Origin: Caulochytrium protostelioides
Lineage: Eukaryota > Chytridiomycota > Caulochytriomycetes > Caulochytriales > Caulochytriaceae
Direction: 5' to 3'
Assembly (NCBI GenBank): GCA_003615045.1
Contig: ML014197.1
Location: forward strand, 1-64,000
Length of the DNA stretch: 64,000 nucleotides
Shown: piece by piece, positions 17,905 to 27,300 of the stretch
Position numbering within the stretch: the first letter of the stretch is position 1
Layout: each line of letters opens with the position of its first letter
Position numbers and translations under genes: made by a program
Notes under the pieces: generated by a model
The model's database searches: none
What the model was told of the DNA's origin: nothing
What the model saw: the letters and a program-made list of their open reading frames with translations, nothing else

Positions 17905-20010
17905 ATGTCGGCGCTGGCCAAGAACCAGAAGCTGACGCGGGAAGAGTACCGCAAGGCCAAGGTTCTCGAAGAGCAGCGCAAGGCCGGCACGGTTCCTGCA
18001 GAAGTCGACCCCGAGACCGGGCGAGACATCAATCCGCATATCCCGCAGTACATCGCGCAGGCGCCGTGGTACTATGGCATCGACCATGCGACGCTGAAGC
18101 ATCAGCGCAAGACCGTCGACAGCCAGGAATGGTCGACGGACAACATCTCGCACGCGCAGGAGCTGAACCACTGGTACCGCCGCGGTGAGAAGGCGGGCGC
18201 CGCGACGACCTACCGCCCGGGCGCGTGCACCAACTGTGGCGCTATCACGCACAAGACCAAGGACTGCGTCGAGCGGCCGCGCCGCGTCGGCGCCAAGTGG
18301 GACGCCTCGCGAGGCATCGAGGCCGACGAGGTGGTGCAGGACATCCGTCTCGGGTTCGAGGCGAAGCGCGACCGCTGGAACGGGTACGACCCGCGCGAGT
18401 TTGTCCAGAACGCGGCCGCGTGGGAGCTGATCGATCAGAAGCGCCGCAAGCTGCGCGAGGCACAGGTCGCCCAGGACCATACCCGCGCTGCGGACGCCGC
18501 CGCGGCCACGCGCCAGACGGCCAAGCGGAGTTTGGAGGCCGCCGCCGAGCGTCCCGCGACGCCTGCGGGGACGGCCGCGGCGTCCGGCTCGGCCGTCCCC
18601 GCAGCCCCGTCCGCATCCACCCCGGCGCCTGGCGCACCGATCAGCAACAGCATGCTGCTCAAGGTGCTCGGCGACGCGGCCGGCGATGACGCGAGCCACA
18701 TGGACGAGGACAAGTATGCGGACTCGGCGGACATGCCCGGTCAGAAGCTCAACACGAACACGCGCATGACCGTGCGCAATCTGCGCATCCGCGAGGACAC
18801 CGCCAAGTATCTGATCAACCTCGACCCGGACAGCGCCTACTACGACCCCAAGACGCGCACGATGAAGGGCAACCCGCTGGAAGGGAAGGTCGACCCCGTC
18901 ACGGGCGAAGCGCACACCGACGCCGACTTCCTGTATGGCGGCGACAACCGCGACCGCCAGACCGGCGAAGTGCCCAAGATCGCGCAGCTGACGTCGTTCG
19001 CGTGGGAGGCCGAGCGCCGTGGCAAGGACGTGCATCTGCAGGCCAACCCGACGCTCGGCGAGCTCATGTACCGCCAGTATGACTCGAAGAAGGAGGCCCT
19101 CTCGAAGCACCAGCGCGAGCACGTGCTCGCCAAGTATGGCGGCGCCGAGCACCTGCGGCCGCCCCCGGCGGCGCTCGTGATGGCGCAGAGCGACCACTAT
19201 GTCGAGTATGCGCCCACGGGCCGCGTCATCAAGGGCCAGGAGCGCGCGACCGCCAAGAGCCGCTACGAGGAAGACGTGCTGCTCTTTAACCACACGAGCG
19301 TCTGGGGCTCGTGGTACTCGCCGGCGGGGCAGTGGGGATACGCCTGCTGTCACAGCGTGCTGCACCATGCATACTGCACGGCGGGTGTGGACGTGCCCGA
19401 CTCTGGATCTGGATCTGCATCCGCATCCGCATCCGCATCCGCATCCCTATCTGCCCCGGCACCGGCCTCCCCATCGACACCGGCACCGGCCCCTCCCTCC
19501 ACGGCGGCCTCCCGATCAGTACGAACCGCTCCGGCGGCAGCCGCGCCATCGGCCGATGCGGGCGCTTCCCTGGCGGCAACCGCGTCGTCCGCGAAGCCCG
19601 CCCGTGCCGCGGCGATGCCCGCGGTCCATCGTGATGCATCGCATCCCAAGGACGGCGGCCGCGTGGGCCCCGCCTGCGCCGCTGACGACGGCGCTATGGA
19701 CGCCGACCGCCTGCAGGCCGCGCGCGCGAAGCTCCGGGCCCAGCGGCAGTGGCAGGTCGACGCGACGCCCGCGACCGCGTCGGCGTCGGCGTCGACGTCG
19801 GCGTCGTCGCACCGCAAGCCCGCCGACGGCCCCGTCATCACGGGCCTCGCCGCCACCGAGGAGGACGTCGAGGCGTATCGCCTGGAGACGCGGCACCGCG
19901 AGGACCCGATGGCGGCCCTGCTGCGAGCGCCGGGGACCGCAGGCGCGTCGTCGTCGTCATCCAAGACGGCCTCCGGCGCGGATGAGGACGGGCTGCTGCC
20001 GCTGCCGTAG
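17905..20010 (+). CDS. SLU7: Pre-mRNA splicing factor Slu7
   Basis: Second-step splicing factor of the spliceosome, needed for 3' splice-site choice. 701 aa from ATG 17905; the frame extends upstream only through a non-ATG start. Conserved blocks: MSALAKNQKLTREEYRKAK, ISNDxx-type core PQYIAQAPWYYGI, and the zinc knuckle CTNCGAITHKTKDC starting at Cys108, followed by CVERPRRVGAKW and RWNGYDPREF. The central NLNLRIREDTAKYL-like and VWGSWYSP blocks are typical of the family. From about 500 the C-terminus is Ser/Ala/Pro-rich with a (GCATCC)n serine/alanine tract at 19402-19447, then a last conserved-looking stretch. Similar low-complexity tails are absent from yeast Slu7 (382 aa). Confidence 0.95.
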   Translation: MSALAKNQKLTREEYRKAKVLEEQRKAGTVPAEVDPETGRDINPHIPQYIAQAPWYYGIDHATLKHQRKTVDSQEWSTDNISHAQELNHWYRRGEKAGAATTYRPGACTNCGAITHKTKDCVERPRRVGAKWDASRGIEADEVVQDIRLGFEAKRDRWNGYDPREFVQNAAAWELIDQKRRKLREAQVAQDHTRAADAAAATRQTAKRSLEAAAERPATPAGTAAASGSAVPAAPSASTPAPGAPISNSMLLKVLGDAAGDDASHMDEDKYADSADMPGQKLNTNTRMTVRNLRIREDTAKYLINLDPDSAYYDPKTRTMKGNPLEGKVDPVTGEAHTDADFLYGGDNRDRQTGEVPKIAQLTSFAWEAERRGKDVHLQANPTLGELMYRQYDSKKEALSKHQREHVLAKYGGAEHLRPPPAALVMAQSDHYVEYAPTGRVIKGQERATAKSRYEEDVLLFNHTSVWGSWYSPAGQWGYACCHSVLHHAYCTAGVDVPDSGSGSASASASASASLSAPAPASPSTPAPAPPSTAASRSVRTAPAAAAPSADAGASLAATASSAKPARAAAMPAVHRDASHPKDGGRVGPACAADDGAMDADRLQAARAKLRAQRQWQVDATPATASASASTSASSHRKPADGPVITGLAATEEDVEAYRLETRHREDPMAALLRAPGTAGASSSSSKTASGADEDGLLPLP

Positions 20011-21863
20011 CCGGCGTTCTGGGTGGCCTTGGCCTGTTTAACGTTAACGATGGTCCCCATCTCTCGCCCGCGACGGCCGAAACGTCCCGGGTGTGTCATG
20101 GTCTGGTTGGCTGGAACTTGGGACCAACGCCGCCATGGAAGGCCCGCCGGGTGGTGTGAAGGGCGAGTGCGAGGGGTCATGCTGACGATCGGGGATTGGG
20201 TGGTCCCGGGTCGACCGGCGTGGTGGAAGGGCCTGGTGGTGGGCGTAGGGCACCGTGGTCTGGCCGGACCGTCCAGGACGGCCCGGTATGGCGGGCAACC
20301 CCCCCGTCCTCGTCGCGCGCTCCGGCCACCCACGCGGACATGCTCCCGCGCTGCCGCGATCTCGGAACGGTGCCGTTGCTCCTGACGCCAGGCGATGCCC
20401 GATCCCGCCTGGTCGTGTCCGACCCGCCCGAGGTGGCGCTGGAGCGATGCCGGCCGCCGCCGCACCACCGTGCGGCGGCGGCGGCGGCGGCGGATGCCGC
20501 GCGGGCGGCTCCCCGGGCTGTCCCGACCGGTCGTGGGGTCGTCCGACGCGGCCCGCGACCGCGCGATCGCTGAGCCATGCCGGGCCACCGGCTCGGAGGC
20601 GCGGTCAGCCGCTTCCGTTTCCGGCGCGACGGCGTCCAGCGGAGCTGTCGATGCGGGAAGCCCGAGAAGCTCCTGACCCGAGTGCCTCTGTCGCGCGCGC
20701 GCGCGCGCGAGCGAGCGAGCGCCATGAAAGCGAAGCGAAGGCGCGGTCGACCGCCGCCGCTTCCGACGCCCCCTCGGTCGGGCGGCGGCGGCGCCGTGGT
20801 CCACGGGCCCTGGCGGCCCCGTCCCTCCTCGCGGGGTGCCCCGTCTCGGACACCCGCGCGTCTTCCATCCTATGCCATCCTATGCCATCCCATCCCATCC
20901 GATCCGATCCGATCCTATCCGATCCTATCCCATCAACAATGAGAGACAGCGGCGAGGCAGTCGCGGCGGCCCTGATGGTCGGGGTGCCCGACGGCGGCCG
21001 ACGGTGGCCGGCGCCGCTGTGACGGACACGCGGGCCATGCCGGTGCGGCGCAGACCCACGACGTCTCAGGGACCCTACGGAAACACGGCGTCGTCTCTCG
21101 CCGTGGTGGAGGCGAGATCGCGCGTGAGAAGGGCAGGCGAGAAGGGGGTGGCAGGCGAGGGGGCCAAGCAGCGAGAGCGGCAGCGTGAGCGCCGGGACGT
21201 GCGTGAACCGTCGGGTGAATGCAGGAGTGTGGGTCGCGTGGCATGAAGGCCCGTCGAGGCGACGCGAGGCGACGCGAGGCCAAGCGAGGCCATGCCAGTG
21301 TGCGCAGGCCAGCCCAGGCAAGTGCGTCGCGGGAAGGGTCGGGGCGGCGTGGGTGCGTCAGCGGGCGTTGGCGGCTATGGCCACGGGCCAGCAGTTCTGG
21401 CGTCGCCGTGAGTGTCGTCGCGGGGAGCCGATGGAGGCGACGAGGACGACGGACACGCCTGAGGCCACCGAGTCGCAGCCCCTTTCGACAGCATCAGGAG
21501 AGCGAGGCGATCAAAGACGGCCACGTGCTTCGGATCAGGCCAGCGACAACTCCGCGAGACGACGGATGGACGACCTCAGAGCGTGCCGAGGAACAGCCAG
21601 GGCTGGCAGAGGGGCCACATGGGACCAAGCAAGCGTCTGGGCGATGGGAACCCCCCCAACGCAGCCAAACCCATGCTGGATCTAGGCAGCCGTCCAAGCA
21701 GATGTCTTTTCCACCCGCTTTCTGCATGGACCCATCAGAGCGATCCATAGTGGCCACCCCGAATCTGTCCTCCGCCTGTTCGTGCAACTCCGCTCCGCCG
21801 TGTTCAGCGCTCGCCGTCGCTCTCCCCTCGTGACGATTACATGATCCCCGCCGTTCTGCCATC
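20011..21863. other. Intergenic spacer with simple repeats
   Basis: No gene supported in 1.85 kb. It carries a (CG)n-(GAGC)n run at 20693-20722, a pentamer array at 20864-20938 and short (GAGGCGACGC)n copies at about 21255-21295. Open frames on both strands are Arg/Pro/Ala-rich without a recognisable domain. Confidence 0.45.
20864..20938. repeat. Pentamer array (CCATC/CGATC/CTATC)
   Basis: About fifteen short units: a CCTATGCCAT pair followed by CCATC, CGATC and CTATC pentamers, with alternating GATCC and TATCC. Confidence 0.8.
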
Positions 21864-24212
21864 ATGGCACCCATGGCCGGCCCTCGCCTCGCCGCGTCAC
21901 CCCCTCCCGACCTGGTGCCCGTCTTTGTGGTCCAGCATCCCGACCAGGGTCAGCTCCTCGGGATCGACGGCGGTCATGGCCGGCCGATCGTCCGCCGGCT
22001 GCTCGACGACACGCTCAACGCCACGCAGCTCCTCGCCGCCTGCGGTGTCCCGCCCTTGGCCCACGCCCAGCACCTGCGCTGCCTGCCGACCGCATGGCAG
22101 TTCCCGCTGTGGTCGCCGCCGTCGACGCCGTCGCGGCCACGGCACCCCGACGCCGCCGACGCCCGCCTCTCGTTCGCCGATCTCCAAGGCGTCTGGATCC
22201 CCTGCGATGTCCTGCGGTCCGTGCTCCTGCCGCGGCTGCGCCAGCACGGCGCCATGGATCTGCGGGTGCTCCACCACGTCGAGCACTTAGCGAGTCTGCC
22301 GCCGCCGCCGCCGCCGATCACGGCGGCCGCCGCGACGCCCGTCGGGTCTCACCCGCTGCACCACGCCTCTCGCGCCCCTCACGGTCCGGTGCCGCAGGGA
22401 TGGACCACGCCGGCGCACGAGCCGCCCGCCTACGGCGCATATCACCCGTCGTCGCCGCCGCCGTCGCGCGCTGGGTCGTGCCCGTGGCCAGGGCCGCAGG
22501 GGCCGGCTGGTCGCGAGCCGCGACCCCACCACGCCGGCGCCGCCGTCATGGGACCCGGCGTCCTCGCGACCCCGCTCGCGACGCCCACCGGGATGCCGGG
22601 CGGCACGGCGGCGCGCCACGGCGTCCACGACGACGCCGACGACGCCCTCAGCTCCCCGAGTCTTCCCTGGCCGCAGACGAGCGCCACGGACGCGATGTCG
22701 CCGCTGCCCGCGTCCGCCGCTTCCCAGACCGCCGTCCCGAGCGCCGCGCGGGGATGGCCGGACCGGCCGCCGCCGCCGCCGCCCGCGCACCCGCCCGCGC
22801 ACCCGCCCGCCTCTGAGGCGCCGATGCCGCGGGACGGCGCCGATGCGGTGCGTGGCAGCGGCCGGCCCGCCGCCGATCCCGCCTGCGGACGCACGGACCC
22901 GGGCGGCGTCGCGCGGCGGCTCTGGCAAGACCCGCACCGTCGGCCGCCCGTCCCCTCGGCGTCCGATCCGCCGGTGCGGGCGCCGGTCCGGGCGGCGGCG
23001 GCGACGCTGCCGCTGACGCCGCCGGGCTGGCCCGAGCCGGCGCCGGCGTCGGCGTCGGAGGCCGTGCCGACCCCGACGGGTGCGACGCCCGCGCCGCATC
23101 CTTTCGCCCAGCCGTGGACATGGCCGGTCTCTCCCGATCACGCGCACGCATGGTCAGCGCCAGCGCCGGCGACGGGCGAGACGGCGCTCCCGCCGGCCGC
23201 GCCGTGGCATCCCCCGTTTCCGCCCACCGCGGCCGCGGCCGCCGATCCGGCCATGGCGCCGCCGACCACGGAATCGGACACGGAAACGGACGCGAGAACG
23301 GCGACGCGTGCTGTTGATCGCCACACGGCGCCGCCGGCACCACGGTCCCTGCGCTCGCGCCGCAGCCGCGCCCATCGGTCCCGCCGAGCCTCGACGCGCC
23401 ACGGATGCGTGCCACGGCGCGAATCGGCCGAACCCCCCGCTCGTCGTCCGACGTCGCCGTCGCCGTCGCCGTCACCGGCATCCACGTCCACGTCCGCGTC
23501 GCCCCGCCCCTGCGACCTCGTCGTCGTCGATCCGGCCGCGTACGGCGCCGCCTCGTCCCTGATGTGGTCTGCCCAGCACGACGCGACGGGCGCGTGGTCC
23601 ACGTGCCAACCGACGCAGACGGCCGAGTCGGCCGAATCGGCCGAGTCGGTGGCGCCGTCGCCCAGCGTCTCCTTGGCCTCGTCGGGGTCTGGGCGCTCGA
23701 AGGAAGCGCGGACGGGTGTGGACCCCTGGAAGACCGTCTCGCCCTATCCGGTGCGGCCCGCGGCGCCGCCGCGCTGCCGTGCGATCCCGCGCATTCACCA
23801 GACCGCCGACGCCGCGCCGCCGGCCTCCCGCCACGCGTGGTACGGCGCCTCGCTGCTGCTGGAGCAAGCGTTCCGCATCGCGCCGAAGGACCGCGACGGC
23901 CACCTGGAAACGGAAGTCATGGCGGGCCGGCCATGGGTCGCCGACGGTGACAAGACGGCCCTCGAAGTGCTGGCGCCCGATGTGGGCGATTTCGGCTTCC
24001 TGGCGACCGCCTCGCAGGACCGGCATGGCCGGTGCGACCGCCGTCGACTTGCCCCGCCCCGGGGCGCTGAGGACGCCGGCCATGGTCAGGGGGGCACGGC
24101 GCGGCTGCGCCGCTGCCCCGTGCTGCGCTCGGCCGCTGACCCCGACACCGCGACGCGGCTCCACGAATGGCTGATCTGGAAAGGCTTTGTCAACCACTGT
24201 CTCCATACGTAA
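21864..24212 (+). CDS. Diverged APSES/KilA-N domain protein
   Basis: A 782-aa protein from ATG 21864 (a second in-frame ATG lies three codons on). Residues 10-145 keep the APSES outline: RPIVRRLLDDTLNATQLLAA matches the 'R..D..INATqiL' block, and LQGVWIPCDVLRSVLLPRL matches the 'qGtWIPldxA..L' block, followed by a conserved-looking helix, VLHHVEHLA. The lysine-rich segment normally between these blocks is replaced by a Pro-rich loop, so DNA binding may be altered. The middle is Pro/Ala/Ser-rich disorder. A C-terminal stretch from about 660 (AWYGASLLLEQAFRIAPKDR) looks structured but is unrecognised. It converges on the P4-ATPase gene with only 139 bp between stops. It could be of the Xbp1/Bqt4-like APSES class; function is unknown. 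Confidence 0.65.
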   Translation: MAPMAGPRLAASPPPDLVPVFVVQHPDQGQLLGIDGGHGRPIVRRLLDDTLNATQLLAACGVPPLAHAQHLRCLPTAWQFPLWSPPSTPSRPRHPDAADARLSFADLQGVWIPCDVLRSVLLPRLRQHGAMDLRVLHHVEHLASLPPPPPPITAAAATPVGSHPLHHASRAPHGPVPQGWTTPAHEPPAYGAYHPSSPPPSRAGSCPWPGPQGPAGREPRPHHAGAAVMGPGVLATPLATPTGMPGGTAARHGVHDDADDALSSPSLPWPQTSATDAMSPLPASAASQTAVPSAARGWPDRPPPPPPAHPPAHPPASEAPMPRDGADAVRGSGRPAADPACGRTDPGGVARRLWQDPHRRPPVPSASDPPVRAPVRAAAATLPLTPPGWPEPAPASASEAVPTPTGATPAPHPFAQPWTWPVSPDHAHAWSAPAPATGETALPPAAPWHPPFPPTAAAAADPAMAPPTTESDTETDARTATRAVDRHTAPPAPRSLRSRRSRAHRSRRASTRHGCVPRRESAEPPARRPTSPSPSPSPASTSTSASPRPCDLVVVDPAAYGAASSLMWSAQHDATGAWSTCQPTQTAESAESAESVAPSPSVSLASSGSGRSKEARTGVDPWKTVSPYPVRPAAPPRCRAIPRIHQTADAAPPASRHAWYGASLLLEQAFRIAPKDRDGHLETEVMAGRPWVADGDKTALEVLAPDVGDFGFLATASQDRHGRCDRRRLAPPRGAEDAGHGQGGTARLRRCPVLRSAADPDTATRLHEWLIWKGFVNHCLHT

Positions 24213-24351
24213 ACCTTCGAATCGAAGTGTTCCCTCTTGGTCCCAACATCGTCTTGCTTCTTGGATTCTGTTTGGTTGGATGATTCGATTCTTCAGTGCA
24301 AAAGGGATAAGCCGGCGAAAGGGGGGAGCGGGAATCGGAGAAAGACGGCGT

Positions 24352-27300
24352 CTAGTCGGATGCTGGGGGAAGGGGCGGGGGCCGCGGCCCATCTGGCCCG
24401 CTCGCGGCGATCGGCACCGTGAGCGAAGGCGACGCGGCCGCGGTCGCGGTCGCGGTCGCCGCGGACGGCGTCTCGACGACGGCGAGCGGGATCGCCGGGA
24501 ACAGCGGCGTCGCGGCGAGGCCCGCGGTCGGCGTCGCGCCCGCTGTGGCGCGGCCGGGGACGCTGGCCGTCGTCTCGAACTCTGCAAAGAGCGAGGCCGG
24601 CAGCCCTCGCGGCAGGATGGCCATTGAGGCGCCCGGCGAGAAGGCGAACGAGAACCCGCGCGGCGCCAGGAGCTCGCCCGTGGCCATGACCGTCATGCCG
24701 CGGCGCGTGCCCGGCGCGTGCGGCACGCCCGTCAGGGGGCCATGGAACGCGGCTGTGGCGCCGAGCGGGCCCGGGGGCTCGGCCGACATGGGCGAGTGCC
24801 CGCTCGCGCCGTGGCCGTGGCCGTGGATCACTGCGCGCGAGCGGCTGCCCAGCGCATCCTCAGAGCCGCCGTGGCCAAGACGGCCGCCGAGCGGGCTGAC
24901 AAGGCCGCGGAGCGCCGCGGACGGCGGGCCGTGGCCGGCGCCGGCGCGGCTCGGGCCCGCCGCCGTCGAGATCGCTAGGCGGTGCGGGCGGTCGCCGATC
25001 GCCGACAGCGCGCGGCGGTTCCGCGGCGCGCCACCGAAGCCCGGCGACGGCAACGGCGACGTCGCGGTCGGCGGCGTCGGCGTGCCCACGCTCGAGGCGG
25101 GAGCGTCTGCCGTCGGCGAGATGGCGCCACTGATCGCGCTCGGCGGCGTCATGGCCGGCACCGCGGCACTGTCGGGGTCGTACGGCACCGCCATGCCGCC
25201 CGAGAGGGTGGCGATGTCGTAGGCGGCGAGCAAGCGCCGCATCTGGGCGACGGGATGGTGCTCGCTGGCGCTGTGGCCGTGGCCGTGACCATGGCCGTGG
25301 CCATGGGCGAAGGGCGACATGAGACGGGAGGGCGGGCCGTGGCTCTCGGAGCGGTTCTGGCCGCGGGAGCGCAGGAACTCGTGCGAGGGGTGCGGGTCCG
25401 ATGCGGGCGACGCGGGGTCGGCTGGATCGTAGGCCAGCATGGCGAGGTCGGCGGCGGCGGCGGCGGCGGCGGCCGGGTCAGGGATGCGGGTCAGGGGCGA
25501 TGCGGGCGGTGAGAACGCCCGGTCGCCGGGCACCGGCGGGTACGCCGGCAAGTCGGCGGTCGGGCCGCTCTGGGTGGGCTCGTTGATGGGCGGGTACGAC
25601 GAGAGCATCCCTTGAGCCGACGAGGAGTGCCGCGTAAACATCGTCCGGGACGGCCGGCGGTGGGTGTCGCTGGTCGTGGTGCGACCGACGAGCCCCGGGC
25701 CGGCGGCGCTCGCGAGGCCGTGCTCGCGGGATCCCATGGCATTGGACATCGCGGCAGGCGCGCGGAGCTCCGGCGCCACGGCCGTGCGCAGGGACGACTC
25801 GTCGTCGGGCCCGATCTTGCTCGTCTTGGTCTTCGTGCTGCCGGCCATCGTGGCCGTCGCCTTGACGGCGTCCCCGGACGTCGGCGGTTCTTCCGGGAAA
25901 CAGTCGCCGCCGACGTAGGAGAGATCCACGCCGTCAAACATGCCATACTTCTGGATTTCGCGGGCGAGGTCCATATCGGAGGGCGCGATCTGCGAGTGGA
26001 TAAAGGCAAAGAGGGTGCGCGGAAGATGGCTGAGGAAGACGGTCATGACGAGCGAGAACCAGAAGTGCGGGAGGCGGAACATATCTTCGGCGATGCCCGT
26101 GATCGGCTCGCCGCCCGTGGCCTTCCAGTCGAGGGACGAATAGATGAGGGTAAAGACGACGAGGCAAAAGAACCCAAAGAGCTGGATCCCGACGAGGATC
26201 CACGACCAGTTGTTCGAGCGGACGGCAATGTAGAGATTGGCATTGAGGCAGGAGCAGATGCAGACCACCATCGAGAGTCGGGTCAGCGAGCCGGCAAGCG
26301 TGTCGTGGCGATGGGTCGCGTGCTCGCCCAGGGCATACATCGGGATAAAGAAGCAGACGATCGACTGGTAGATGGCTTCAAAGGTCACCAGCAGAAACTC
26401 TTTAAAGGTCACGAGCTTCTGCTCGAGACCTTGGGCATAGGTCAGCGGAAAGTAGGGGATATACTCTTGCCACAGATCCTGCTCAAAGACGCCCAGCACG
26501 ATGACGGGCAAGGAGCTCAGCAGCAGGTTGTAAAGCAGCAGGTACGGGTACAGGTAGAGGAGCTGCGAGGAGGACAGCGAGTAGAACTGGAACACGAACA
26601 TGGGGAAGATCCAGATGACGTTCTTGAAAAAGAACGTAAAGATGAGTTTCGAGACGCGCACATACGACCAGCGGCCGTGCACGAGCAGCAGACGCTCGAG
26701 AAACCGAAACTGAGCGATCGAGTAGTCCGCGGCCATGACGGCCTGCTGGCCCTCCTCACCGCCGGAGATGCCGACACCGACCTGGGCGGCCTGGATCATA
26801 CTGACGTCGTTGGCGCCGTCGCCGATCGCTAGGCACATCGCGCCGCTGTAGTCCTTGACGAGCTCGACGACCTTAGCCTTCTGCAGCGGCGAGACGCGGC
26901 AGCAAAAGACGGTGCGGCACTGCGTCGCGAGGCTCATGAACAATGCCGAAGCTTTCGGATGCAGCGCGTAGTGCAGCGCGAGGTCATCCACCACGAGCGC
27001 GCAATTGTTGTGGTTGATGCGCGACGCATCGTGTTTAGACCGCTTCAGCCGCTCACGATGGCTCGTCTCCTTGGGCGGGTTGAGGACGCCGCCGACCTGT
27101 TCCGGGAAGAACTTCATGATAGCGTCGTGGATCTGCCGCCAGACCGACATCTGCTCTTCTTCGTGTGTCTTTTCACCGTTGTTGCCGCGAATGAGGATGA
27201 TCTCCATTTCGGTATCGATCAGATTGGACGAGAAGCCAATGTTGATCGCCGTCTCGACCTTGTCGCCCGTCAGGACCCAGATCTTGAGCCCCGACTGGCG

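Noticed and set aside
17818-19368. 516-codon frame antisense to SLU7
   Set aside because: Mirror of SLU7 codon usage; no domain and no start context.
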